From Bradyrhizobium sp. Ghvi (GTDB taxonomy: Bacteria; Pseudomonadota; Alphaproteobacteria; Rhizobiales; Xanthobacteraceae): DNA of 64,000 bases. Under the pieces are notes generated by a model. The model was not told the DNA's origin. It saw only the letters and a program-made list of their open reading frames with translations, and made no database searches. A program made the translations under genes and the position numbers. The stretch is taken from assembly GCF_900115265.1 (NCBI RefSeq), contig NZ_FOVU01000007.1, positions 1 through 64,000 on the forward strand, written 5' to 3'. Positions 17,155-27,700 of this stretch are shown here, in pieces; positions within the stretch are counted from its first letter, which is position 1; each line of letters starts with the position of its first letter.

Positions 17155-20001
17155 TCAAATGTTCAGCCGGATCTGGCGGTCGCCGCCTGTGTCCTCAATC
17201 GCGGCCGCCTGCCGCGTCAGCTCGGTCCAATCGGCGATCAATGCGTTGTAGGCCGTGGCCTCCTTGGCATCCTTCCGCTTGTTGGCGCTGATGTCGTACA
17301 GGCAGTAGGCGAGGTCCTTCACCGCCTCGGCAATTGCTTCGATCTTCTTCAAAACAACAGCGGTCTTGTGGGAAAGGCCGTCCTTTTCATGCTGTCGGAC
17401 AAGATGCTGAAGACACTCCCACACCGTCAGGTGGCGGTCTTCTTCGGGGTCCCAATCGTCATCCAACTCGTCCCGCGAAAGGATGCGGACCTTTCCGGCC
17501 GAGCTTTCCACGATCCCGGCATGTTTGACGCTGTCGACTGCGATGCCCCGCGCACGGGCCAAGTTGTCGGCAACACCATAATCGCCCTTGCCACTACCGA
17601 ACTGCTCGAACCAAGTGATCGCGAAGCGAGTGTCAGCATCGAATTCGCCCTGAATGCCGCCCAGATATTCGTCCAGTTCCTTGTTGATGAGCTGGAGCGC
17701 GGTTTTCACACTCATCGGGCTGTCGTCGGCTTCGAGCACGGCCTTGTAGCGTGAAAACACACCCATTCCAGGACCGATCGCTGACTGAGGCATATCGGCG
17801 GGAGCGATATTGGCGGCCTGAAGCTCGGCGATGGCCGGCGGCAACTCACGTTTAAGGGCGCGGATGAACTCGGCGCGAGTAATACCTTCGGCCGTGGCTT
17901 CCTTTTTCCGGCAAACAAGGACGACAGAGTTGGCGAGAGCGTTAGTGCCAGAGGCAATCATCCGACTCGCCATCTCCGTGCGGATCGGCCATGTGCCGAC
18001 AACGGCATATCCGGCATCGATCACTGCTTGCAGGAACGTCGCCCAACCAGTCGAACTGATCCCGTCCTGCGCGACTTCGCTTTGCTTGAAGGCATAATAG
18101 ATCGTCGCAGGAAACTGATCAGATGATTGAGTCGCCATATTGGTGAGAGCCCGCCTCATTCCATCAAGGAAAAACGCCTCTGCTGCTTCTTTCCCGCCAT
18201 GCCGATACGGCGTCGCGATCAACTCCTCAGTTTTTGGGGTTGCCAGCACTCCAAAGGCATCTGGATAAACTGTACGGACAATCGGCTTGAGCCAACAGAA
18301 GAAGAAGTCTGATAGATCCGCATAACCTATGTTGTCGTAGTATGGAGGGTCGCTCGAAACCACCGCGCCGCTCGGCAGATCCACGGTTTGTGCATCATGC
18401 TGAATGATGAACCCTTCGGACGCCCGCTGCGGGAAGTACTGGATAGGTGTTACGAGGGTTTTCAGAACCGTCTCCAGCGCGCCGACGGATGAACTGAAGA
18501 AATTCACTTCAGCAAAATCCCATGTCATCGGAAGCGCCTGCCGCCCAAAGGTTACACGCACTGTCGCCACCCGCGCGGATCGTCCTGAGGCGGACTTGTT
18601 GGAGGTCGGACCTGCATCCCAAGTGCAAAGAGTCGAACCTTTGTCAGCAAGCTTAGAAATCAGAAAAGATAGATATATACTGACGGCCTCAGAGTACGCC
18701 TTGGCCCCCCTGCCACCATCGCGCAGCGGGGTGGCGTCGGCCGAAAGGCCTGCGGCTAGGGCGTTATCCTCTATCTCTGACCTTGCCTCACGTACGAGAT
18801 CGCTGAAAGTATTAAGTGCTACCAATTGCCGGTCGGTGAACAGATCGCCGAAGGTCGCCATTCCGTAAGCCGGTGGCGAAAACCAGCGTGGATTCTCCGG
18901 TTGGCGCTGTTCCGGCTTCCAGCTTGGCTTGGCAGAGAAAGCGATTGCCTCGTGCTCCGCCTGCGGCGCCACATAGACGCGGCCGCCCTTGCCCTCCGCC
19001 ACGATCGCGATCAACGCTTGGCCCATCTTCCCAGATTTGCCAGCCGAAGTTATGTGCTCGGCCGTGATCGCCGTATCCGACATCAAGCAGCGGAAATTCG
19101 CGCCGCGACCTGCCTTCGTCCCATCTTTGGCGGCAGCAATTTCGTCGTTCGTCCCACCATTCCTGATTCGGTAAGAGATGGTCTTAGCCTGCTTGTCGAC
19201 GATTGGCTCCACCCATGCCTCTCTCCCTTTCATGGGAGTGAGTAAGAAACTAGATGCTATCGGCACCTGCACGTTCGAGAATGCGGGGTCAGGGCTGGGC
19301 ACTGTCCGCGCCCAAATCCACGCGACCACTGTCGCTTTGCCGCCCCCATATTCCTTCGGCAGGTCTACCTGTGGGTAGAGATGCCCGATGCGTTCCCAAG
19401 CCTTCTCGCGCATCCACTCGCCATAGTATTTGACGTCCTCGGCCAGCCCCTCGGCATCGCGGTAGAAGTGACGTTGTTTAGCGCCTTCATGGATCGGCTT
19501 CATATCCTTAAACTTCGGCGGGATCTCGATCATCGCCTTGCCGACCATCACCGCGACCGGGTTCAGATCTGACCCGTAGGCGGGCAGACCGAGGCGTTGC
19601 GCCTCAAGCGGGATCGAACCCCCACCTGAGAAGGGATCGTAGATCGGTGGCAGGCTTCCGCCACAGCTCTTGCGGATTTCCGTCCGAGCGCGCTCCAGCA
19701 CTTCCTCGTTGGTCGAATTCTCCCACTTCACTAGGTCCTCGATAATCCCGAACAGACGCTTGCGCTCACCCTCCTGTGCTTCGTGCGTCGGGAACGTCTT
19801 GAGATCGCTCGATGGATCGTCCACGAGTTGGGCGAACAGTACCGCGCGGCACGCCGCCAGCGGCCGCCTCGCCCACCACAGATGCAGCGTGGACGGATGC
19901 CCATAACGGATAGACTTCTCACGCGCCGAGGCCGCATTAATCGCTTCAAGAGGGATGGCGACCTCGATAAGCTTCTTCTTTGGGTTATTCGCCGAGGTCA
20001 T
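17155..20001 (-). CDS. DUF1156 (COG1743) DNA methylase
   Basis: The 948-residue protein starts MTSANNPKKKLIEVAIPLEA. The N-terminus is the DUF1156 domain (YGHPSTLHLWWARRPLA). The SAM-binding motif I is DPFSGGGSIPLEAQRLG near residue 125. The catalytic motif is SDPPYYDN near residue 555, the DPPY form of amino-methyltransferases (adenine N6 or cytosine N4). In defence modules it is thought to mark self DNA. The start overlaps the end of the sacsin-like gene by 17 bases, and an upstream TTG is an alternative start. The length is normal for COG1743 and no frame damage is visible. Confidence 0.88.
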   Translation of the reverse strand: MTSANNPKKKLIEVAIPLEAINAASAREKSIRYGHPSTLHLWWARRPLAACRAVLFAQLVDDPSSDLKTFPTHEAQEGERKRLFGIIEDLVKWENSTNEEVLERARTEIRKSCGGSLPPIYDPFSGGGSIPLEAQRLGLPAYGSDLNPVAVMVGKAMIEIPPKFKDMKPIHEGAKQRHFYRDAEGLAEDVKYYGEWMREKAWERIGHLYPQVDLPKEYGGGKATVVAWIWARTVPSPDPAFSNVQVPIASSFLLTPMKGREAWVEPIVDKQAKTISYRIRNGGTNDEIAAAKDGTKAGRGANFRCLMSDTAITAEHITSAGKSGKMGQALIAIVAEGKGGRVYVAPQAEHEAIAFSAKPSWKPEQRQPENPRWFSPPAYGMATFGDLFTDRQLVALNTFSDLVREARSEIEDNALAAGLSADATPLRDGGRGAKAYSEAVSIYLSFLISKLADKGSTLCTWDAGPTSNKSASGRSARVATVRVTFGRQALPMTWDFAEVNFFSSSVGALETVLKTLVTPIQYFPQRASEGFIIQHDAQTVDLPSGAVVSSDPPYYDNIGYADLSDFFFCWLKPIVRTVYPDAFGVLATPKTEELIATPYRHGGKEAAEAFFLDGMRRALTNMATQSSDQFPATIYYAFKQSEVAQDGISSTGWATFLQAVIDAGYAVVGTWPIRTEMASRMIASGTNALANSVVLVCRKKEATAEGITRAEFIRALKRELPPAIAELQAANIAPADMPQSAIGPGMGVFSRYKAVLEADDSPMSVKTALQLINKELDEYLGGIQGEFDADTRFAITWFEQFGSGKGDYGVADNLARARGIAVDSVKHAGIVESSAGKVRILSRDELDDDWDPEEDRHLTVWECLQHLVRQHEKDGLSHKTAVVLKKIEAIAEAVKDLAYCLYDISANKRKDAKEATAYNALIADWTELTRQAAAIEDTGGDRQIRLNI

Positions 20002-23000
20002 AAACAAGCCTGTATGTTGCGGGATGAATGGTGATCTCGCCGCCGTCGCGGAGCGCGCGCAGGCGAACGCCAGTCATCTCGACGGGCTCACCATCTGGGT
20101 TGACGAGAACGAACGAGTAGACGTCGGGCTTTTGGTCGAGCAGACCCCAGACATCAGCTTCGATCTGGAGCGGCTCGTGCTCCAGACAATGTTCCTTCGG
20201 ATAGTAGTGGCGCAGGACCTCGCCAACCGACGATCGCCGCTCCCAAGGAAACCTCGCTCCGTTGGCGCGACATATCCAGCTTCCGTCAGAGTGAAAGAAT
20301 CGATCCTCGCCGTCGACCTTGTAACCTTGGGTCAACGCGAAACGCGTTATCACGCTCGGCCGTGATGGCTTCGCCGGCGGCCGCTGCCGTGCCACAGGCT
20401 CTGAGCCCAGCAAAACGCCTTCCTGGTCTTCCGGAGTCTGGTTCGGCTCCGCTGATGCCGCGGATCCATGATTCTCGGTTACGTGCGGCTCCTCCGCGAT
20501 AACGGCGTCGCCAATCGGCGCAGCATCTTCACCGGCGACCCCGGAGCAGACGCCGGCTACATTCTCATCCACCGGCTCGGTTACGGGTCGCATCTCAACA
20601 ACCGGTACGATCGCTTGCCGCTCGGAGCCGAGTGTAAAGTTCTCTTCGAGATACTCCTTGATGTCGTCGGGCGACCGCTCAAACGCATAGGCCAGCGCGG
20701 CCCGAATATCCACGTTCAGACTCCTTCCAATCTCCTCCGGCACGCGCTTGGCTAACTTGGCTTTCGTCAACGGGCTGACGAATAGCTTTCGGTCGAGCCA
20801 CAGGATGTCCGCGAGCCGCGCCGTGCCAGCGGGCACACCGTCGAGATAGGGCAGGACCTCCAGCTTGGTCGCTGTAACCCAAGCTGTCGCCGCAATTGCT
20901 GCCGCAAGCTCGCGCACACGCTCGGTTTCGGCTAGGTCGAGCAACTCGATTCGCGCGAGATGCGTTCCGAACGCCGTCAGCCAGGCGCGCTGGTCTTCTG
21001 GGCCCGCGAGCAACGACGCCTGGTTGAACCTTTCTTCGACGAGATCCGACAGCGCCGGAAGCGCCGAGAACGGCGGCCCCTGCACGGTCTCCGCCGGCAG
21101 CCGCTGAAGGTCGGCGGTCTTACGCTTGACCCAGTCGTGTAGGTGGCCCCACCGGAATAGGGTCTGCATGCTTAGCCCGTGTGCGAGCATGTCGATTGGG
21201 ACCCATTCGCCGAGCAGATTCACCCAATGGCCGCACTCTTCCCAGATGCGAGTTGGGTATCGCACCAGCAGCGAGCGGACCCGGCGAGCGTCATCGGTCG
21301 ACAACGCTTTTCCCGAGGCCAGCGTGTCAAGCCATTGAAGCGCCAGGTCAGCGGAGGGCCTTTCGGCGACCCCGATGCGCCGCCACAGACTAAGATCGAG
21401 CACAGACAGCCGGATGACTGCCGCGCCGGGAACGTCTTCCTCATCACCGGCTAGGAAGACGCCGCCCGACGTCACCCAAGCTCCGTCTTGAGCGAGTATC
21501 AGCTTCTCGGTCTTGAAGACGTTTTTGATGTTCAGGGCGTCGGCGGTCGAGCAACCATCGAGCATTTGGTCGAGGCGGCGATACCACTTCTCGACTTCAT
21601 GCACCGGGGCTTTGTCCGATTTCGCCAGCGCGCGCAGCCGATCGAGCAGGCGTCCGGAGCCGGTCGGCGTCCTGCGAACGCCAAGCAGGTCGAGCAGCGG
21701 GCGCGTCGTTTCCCGATCGAGCAGCCCATGCACGAAAGGCTCGACGTCGATCAACGCCTCGGTTTCGGGCGTCCTGCGTACCAGGTCCGCTGGAATCTGG
21801 ATCATGTTGCGCGTGTCAGGCAGGCAGGGCTTCGCCCGCAGCTTCAGCAGCCAATCCACCAGCAGCGACTCTGAGGTGAGCGATCGTGTCGATCCCGTGG
21901 TCGCCACCTGCGACAGGCGGGCGCTCGAAGTACGCGACCAATAGGTGTCGCGCTGTTCCAGAACCTTTCCGGCGACCTTGGCCCAGACGCCAGGATCGCT
22001 CTTCGACAGCACCTCCCAGTGCTTCCAATAGTCGGCAGCGAAATCCCAATCTTCGATCACGAACTCGTTCGTGACATAGGGATAGTAGAGATCACCACGC
22101 AGCCCGCGCGCCTGCACTTCCGTCGTGAGTTGCTGTCGCCCATAGATTCGACGGCTCTTCTGAACTAGCGGCGCAAACGTCAGCAGACGGGCCCGGCCGG
22201 AGGCAACCCACCGAAGCCAGTCCTCCCGCGAGCAGGATTTGAAGGTTGCCACATAGTCGGCGTGCAGAAGCTGTGTCTTCTGGATAGCCTCCGGCAGTAA
22301 CTCTTCCAGGGCGCCGTTCTCGTCAAACAAGACGTTATTGGCGACGGTCCGGAGCTTTAGATCTGTGCAAGCATAGCGGAAGGAGGCGCCGACGGTGACG
22401 CCGAGCTTGGCCGCGATCTGGGCAAGCTGGACGCACTCGGCCAGCTTCGCTTGGCCCGAGCTGAAATAGTCAGCGGCGACCCTCTCGATCACGGCATTGA
22501 CGTCGCTCGTGTCATCGAGACCGATCTTCTTCAGCACCGCGAAAGCGCCCTGCGCGGGGTCTCCTCGGCCATCGCCGTCGGCCTTGTCGCGGCGCTGCTC
22601 GGCGAGGAAACGGGTCCAGTTCTGATTGAGGACGATCAGATGGCTGGCGAGAAACTCCCAATCCTCCTCCGACTGGAGGAGCTTCTTCTCACCGAGCCTA
22701 ACGATTTCCGACGCCGCATAGAGTACCTCCTTGCCTTGGACGGGCACGATCCGCAGCCGGTCGGGATCGTGGCATTGCCAGCTCGTCACCTCGGGCGCGA
22801 TGTAGGACCATAGGTTCAGCAGATGCCGCCAGGTCGTCGGCCGTGGGAGATGATTGCCCCGCAGCTGCTGAAGCAGGTCAGCTTTCGAGAATTCCTCGAC
22901 CAGGCCCCAGCGGACGAGCTTAGTCCGGTCCTTGAACGACACATGCTGACACAACGCCGGCCGTGATTTGGCGTCGAGCAAGGCCATCGCCTGATCGGCC

Positions 23001-24226
23001 GGCCAGATGTCGAAGATCGGCTGCGGAACAGCGACCGCGGCCTCAGCAGCGACCAGGACGCCATCCTCGGTCAAAAGGATCGGCTTATCGTCGATCGCGT
23101 CGGCAAACGCCAGCTCAACGGTCGCACCGCAGGCTCCTTCGAGCGAGGTCGCTTCACGGTCCACATCGGGAAGCAGGCCATAAGCGTCAGCTCGATCCCG
23201 CGCGCTGGTCTTGGTCTGTTCGAGCCAGTCCATCATCGCGATCGCGGCGAGTTCGCCAGCGCGTTTCAGAAGCCAGCGATTGGTCGGCGAGGTCTCCGGG
23301 TCCTTGATCTTGAGACGCGCCGGATCCTGGATGAATGGGGCGTTGCAGGCGAAGGGAAGCGCCGTTTCGACTCCAGTAGGCAGCACAACGTAAAGCCTGC
23401 CTTTCGCCCCCAACACGATCTCGACCCGACAGGGTGGAAAATCGCCGCCGTCTTCGGCCCCGAGCATTCGTTCCTTGCGGATTTCATCAAGCGCGTCAGC
23501 CGGAAATGCCTCCTCGGCGGACCGCACCAGCAGGAAGTGGTCGTTCGCTTTCTTATCCAAAGCCATCCATTCGCTCTCAGCGATGGGGCCGGGGCCGAGG
23601 CTTTGCCAATGCACCTCGCTGTCACCGATCCGAAGGCGGCGAATCTTCTTGAAGAAGAGCAGCGACACCGGGCTCTTCAACCATTCGTCGAGGTTCCTCT
23701 CCACCTCGCGGCGGAGCAATGGGTTGGCGATGGCCACTTCGATGCGCGTGGTCCCGGACGTCAGGTGGCGGCCGTCAATCCACTGCGGCTGCGTGAATCG
23801 TGCGCGATCGAAGGCGACGGCCAGGGTTGGCGTGAAAAGCTCGACTCGATCGCCCAAGCTGAACGTGCTCTTAAACCCAATACCCCGAAACCCGATCGTG
23901 TGGAGCGCACGTTTATTGGAATAGCCGAAGCGGCAGATCGACGCGAAATGCGCCTCGATGAAGTCTTCACCGTTGTGCTCGAATACGAAGCGATCGTCTT
24001 CGATCGATACCCGCGCTTCGCTTGCGCCAGCGTCATCGGCATTCTGGAGCAGCTCGGAGAGAATATGCCGTGGGCTCTGCACCTGTTTGAATAGCTGGTG
24101 CCATGGTCCCGCAAGCTCCGGATCCGCCTCAAGCTGTTCCCACCGCTTGGACGCACGCTCCCTGATCGGCTGAAAATAGCCCGGTGGTGCGGCGACCGCC
24201 GCCTCTATCTGGCCGCGGGCACTCAC
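19985..24226 (-). CDS. Sacsin/HSP90-type (GHKL) ATPase, 1,413 residues
   Basis: The N-terminal 200 residues carry the ATP-binding signature of the sacsin/HSP90 group: ELLQNADDA (residues 58-66), FEHNGEDF (83-90) and GFRGIGFKS (112-120). The middle 1,000 residues are helical and not recognised. Residues from about 1,310 to the end form a separate conserved-looking domain (RFPWERRSSVGEV, then YPKEHCLEHEPLQIEA). The GTG start overlaps the stop of the upstream gene as GTGA. Sacsin-like ATPases occur in defence islands, often near DUF3883 proteins. Here it sits between the helicase and methylase genes, so it is probably a core part of the module, perhaps as a sensor or a nucleic-acid-driven switch. 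Confidence 0.78.
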   Translation of the reverse strand: MSARGQIEAAVAAPPGYFQPIRERASKRWEQLEADPELAGPWHQLFKQVQSPRHILSELLQNADDAGASEARVSIEDDRFVFEHNGEDFIEAHFASICRFGYSNKRALHTIGFRGIGFKSTFSLGDRVELFTPTLAVAFDRARFTQPQWIDGRHLTSGTTRIEVAIANPLLRREVERNLDEWLKSPVSLLFFKKIRRLRIGDSEVHWQSLGPGPIAESEWMALDKKANDHFLLVRSAEEAFPADALDEIRKERMLGAEDGGDFPPCRVEIVLGAKGRLYVVLPTGVETALPFACNAPFIQDPARLKIKDPETSPTNRWLLKRAGELAAIAMMDWLEQTKTSARDRADAYGLLPDVDREATSLEGACGATVELAFADAIDDKPILLTEDGVLVAAEAAVAVPQPIFDIWPADQAMALLDAKSRPALCQHVSFKDRTKLVRWGLVEEFSKADLLQQLRGNHLPRPTTWRHLLNLWSYIAPEVTSWQCHDPDRLRIVPVQGKEVLYAASEIVRLGEKKLLQSEEDWEFLASHLIVLNQNWTRFLAEQRRDKADGDGRGDPAQGAFAVLKKIGLDDTSDVNAVIERVAADYFSSGQAKLAECVQLAQIAAKLGVTVGASFRYACTDLKLRTVANNVLFDENGALEELLPEAIQKTQLLHADYVATFKSCSREDWLRWVASGRARLLTFAPLVQKSRRIYGRQQLTTEVQARGLRGDLYYPYVTNEFVIEDWDFAADYWKHWEVLSKSDPGVWAKVAGKVLEQRDTYWSRTSSARLSQVATTGSTRSLTSESLLVDWLLKLRAKPCLPDTRNMIQIPADLVRRTPETEALIDVEPFVHGLLDRETTRPLLDLLGVRRTPTGSGRLLDRLRALAKSDKAPVHEVEKWYRRLDQMLDGCSTADALNIKNVFKTEKLILAQDGAWVTSGGVFLAGDEEDVPGAAVIRLSVLDLSLWRRIGVAERPSADLALQWLDTLASGKALSTDDARRVRSLLVRYPTRIWEECGHWVNLLGEWVPIDMLAHGLSMQTLFRWGHLHDWVKRKTADLQRLPAETVQGPPFSALPALSDLVEERFNQASLLAGPEDQRAWLTAFGTHLARIELLDLAETERVRELAAAIAATAWVTATKLEVLPYLDGVPAGTARLADILWLDRKLFVSPLTKAKLAKRVPEEIGRSLNVDIRAALAYAFERSPDDIKEYLEENFTLGSERQAIVPVVEMRPVTEPVDENVAGVCSGVAGEDAAPIGDAVIAEEPHVTENHGSAASAEPNQTPEDQEGVLLGSEPVARQRPPAKPSRPSVITRFALTQGYKVDGEDRFFHSDGSWICRANGARFPWERRSSVGEVLRHYYPKEHCLEHEPLQIEADVWGLLDQKPDVYSFVLVNPDGEPVEMTGVRLRALRDGGEITIHPATYRLVYDLGE

Positions 24227-24714
24227 AGCAGCAGTTCCAACGTCGACGGCGTGGCGACCAGTTCAGGTCCACGCGGTGGCGCGCTCTTGCGCCAGCCTCC
24301 CTTGACCGTCTGGATGGCGGAGATCGGCAGTCGTTGCGTGGCGGGTAGTTCATGCAGATCGCGAACGTGCCAGAACACTGCCCAATGGCCCCGATTGTCG
24401 GACGTGTATCGGCCGGTTGTAGGCGGGCGATGCGTCATGCCCATCGAATGCTTTCCATTGCTGCTTTCCTCACAGCCGACATACCAACCTACCCAGGACA
24501 CGATGAGACTGTCCTTCGCCGGCAGGTCTTCATGCGAGGGATAGATCAGGACCGGAACGGGCGCCCCGCCGCGCAATTCGTCAACCTTTCGAAACAGCTC
24601 CCATTTGCGCGAGCCGAACGCGATGAAGCCCGCATTGCTGGCGATCTCAGCCCCCGATAGAAGGTGCTCCAGCGGCACGGGCGCGAGGATCGAGTAGTCC
24701 TGAATGTCGGTCAT
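24223..24714 (-). CDS. Small unknown protein inside the defence array
   Basis: The 163-residue product is coupled on both sides: its ATG overlaps the helicase stop (ATGA), and its stop overlaps the sacsin-like start (GTGA). It has many aromatic residues, for example VSWVGWYVGCEES and GHWAVFWHVRDLHEL. The second segment is faintly like PUA/EVE folds that read modified bases, but this is a weak impression. No family was recognised. The tight coupling implies a fixed stoichiometry with its two large neighbours. Confidence 0.7.
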   Translation of the reverse strand: MTDIQDYSILAPVPLEHLLSGAEIASNAGFIAFGSRKWELFRKVDELRGGAPVPVLIYPSHEDLPAKDSLIVSWVGWYVGCEESSNGKHSMGMTHRPPTTGRYTSDNRGHWAVFWHVRDLHELPATQRLPISAIQTVKGGWRKSAPPRGPELVATPSTLELLL

Positions 24715-27700
24715 GTGGCCCCCTCTGCCGGCTCCCGCGCGCGCTCCAAGAGGCGCGGGAGGTCGAACTGAATCGCCGTTTCGAGAAAGCCCGGCTCCCG
24801 CTCCACGAGTGGGCCGTGCACATAGCGCGGCGCATGGGCAAAGCCGTCGGTAACGGAGACGATCGCGAGGATGAATTTTTCTGGCTCGTGCAGCGAAGTG
24901 ATGACTTCCTGCCGCGTGATCATGACAGAGTCAGCCCCGTCGATCCGGCCCTTGACCTCGATGAAACGCAGATGCCCCGATTTCGGATCATGCGAGGCAA
25001 TGTCGTAGCCGATCTTCTGCGCGGAAACGTCGACCGGAGCGTGCCCCAGAGCGCGCTCCGCGGCCATGACCGCCTGCATCGCGGCAAGCTCGATCTTCCT
25101 GCGGGCGACCGGATCTGCCGCGAATTGGTTCGGGGCCCGATGCGCCTTGCACACGTCGAGAAGGCCTCGCGGGATTACTATCATGCCGCCTCGCACGCGT
25201 GGCGGCTGCGATGAGATGAAACGCTCCTGCTGAAGCTGATCCATCCGGCGCTTCTGGCGTTCCGCCAGCTCCTCGGCGCGACGCTGTGCGTTCTGCCAGT
25301 TGAGGCGCGTCTTCTTGCCGGCCTTCTCCTCTTCCTTTAGCTCGAAGGCACGCGAATCCCAGTAGTTGATCTCCTTCTTGAGCCGGCCGCGCACCTCCTG
25401 CTCGACCTTTTCGATCTCGGGCAGGCGACGGGCCTTAACTTCGGCGACATGCCCCTGGGCCATTTCCACCGTGGCGAACCGGATGGCTGTCTTCTCTAAT
25501 TCGCTCGTTAGCCAAGCCTCGCCAAGCTGGTCCCGCACACTTCCGACTTCTTCGGCCGTGGCCGGTCGAAGATTGAGGTGAGGGGCGATTCCGGCATTGA
25601 CGGCCCCGCCTTTCTTATTGATCGCAGCGAATTGGAGGCGCTGTGAGATCACATGTGGCTTGCCCGCGCTCGTTGTGCGACCGTCCTGGACCGTATGTTC
25701 AAGTAAGAAGATCGCGGTGATCGCGTCGCCTGGATCGGTCTCGTCTACCAAAATCGCGCCCTGGCGCATGATCTGATCATATTGCTCCCGGATGAGGCTG
25801 ATCACGGCCTCGAGCAGTGGGTGACCGGGACAGATGAAGGCCGCGACCGGCTGCAGATTGATGTGGCTCTTTTCGAAGCAGATCCTCTCATATTGCTTCT
25901 GGATCGGCGCGCCGGTACCGATCTGGCGGTCGCGCTCGCGAATTCGCACAGGAACGTGGGTGATCTCCCAGCGTCCTTCCTCGCGGCGCGTGAGGCGACC
26001 GCCGAGGTGCTGGAACGCCTCGACGAAGAAGCTCTGGATGTGATGCGGCTGAAGGCGCTGCGCTTCAGCTCGCTCCATCTCTAGCCGCAACTCGTCGACC
26101 TTGGCCGCGGGCATCGTGTCGTTGGTCAAAGCACGACGGCGAAGCAACTCCAGGAGATGTGATTGATCGACCGCTCCATCGACCTGGCGGAAAAGGTACG
26201 CTTTGACATCCTCGCGCTCGCCATATTGGATCGCTTGGAAAAGCAGGTCCTTAAGTGAGGTACCCTCAAACAGCTCGCCGAGTACGTCGTAAACGCGACC
26301 GCCCAGGGCCTCTCGCGCGGCTTCCAGCTTTTCCAGAAGACGGGCATAGACCTCGCCCTCGCGTGTATCGGCCGCCACCAGATTCCAGAGATGGCAAACC
26401 TCGGTCTGCCCGATACGATGGATGCGGCCGAATCGCTGCTCGATCTTATTCGGATTCCACGGCAAATCGTAGTTGACCATCAGATGCCCGCGCTGAAGGT
26501 TGACACCTTCGCCGGCAGCGTCATTGGCGATCAGTACCAGCAGGTCTCTGTCCTGCATGAACCGTTCGATCACCTTGCGGCGCTCCTCGCGCGACACGCC
26601 GCCGTGAATCACTTCGACAGCCTCGGGATTTCCGAGGCGTGCCCGCACCTTGTCGAGTAGATAGTGGAGTGTGTCCTTGGGCTCGGTGAAGATGATCAGC
26701 TTGCGGCGATTGCCCGCGGCGTCGATCATGAGCTCGTCGTCGAGAATGCGGTTGAGCTGTGTCCACTTTGTATCGACACCGGAGCGCAGCACGCCCAAGG
26801 CTTTAGACTCCAGATCCTTCAGCGTCTCGACTTCCAACGCGAGCTGTTCAATCGTCTCTGCTGTGGTCGCGCCGGTCGAAATCAGATCCTCAAGCTCGTC
26901 GATCTCCTCCTGACCGTACTCCTCGATATTGCCCAACACGTCCGCATTTATAGACGGCTCTCCGATTCCAGTCCGCCGACCTTTTGCAGCGAGACGCGCT
27001 TCACCCAGCTCTGTATCCAGCCGCTCGCGGCGGCGCTTCAGTGACTGGTAAATCGCGGCCGGCGACGAGGCGAGGCGTCGTTGGAGAATCTGCAGAGCGA
27101 AGCCGACGTTGTTGCGCTTCTTGCCATCGCCTTCGGCGAAACGCTGCACGCGATTCATCTCCGTGCGGACATATTCGGTGACAGCCGCGTAGAGGGCGGC
27201 CTCGCCCTGCGAGAGCTGGTATTTGACGGTGCGCGCCCGACGCGGAGGAAAAAGCGGTCGGCCGTCGAACTTGAGCAGCTCCTCCTTTGTCAGCCTTCTC
27301 ATCATGTCTTCCGTGTCGGCATAGTGAACGCCGTCGCGGAACCGACCCTCGAAGCGATCACCGTCAAGCAGCGCCATGAAGAGCTGGAAGTCCTCTTCCT
27401 TTCCATTATGCGGCGTGGCCGACATGAGCAGTAGATGTCGGCAGACCTGTCCGAGCTTCTGCCCAACCTGATAGCGGCGCGTATATTTGACCTCACCACC
27501 GAAATAGGTCGCCGACATGCGGTGAGCTTCATCGCAGATGATGAGATCCCATTCGCGGGCGCTCATGAGCTTTTCCTGCAATTCCTCGTTGCGCGCCAAT
27601 ACGTCAAGCCGGACGATCAACCGGTCACGATCACTGAACGGATTGCCTGACCGCGATGTTTCGATCATGTCGCGAGTGAGGATGTCGAATTCCAAATTGA

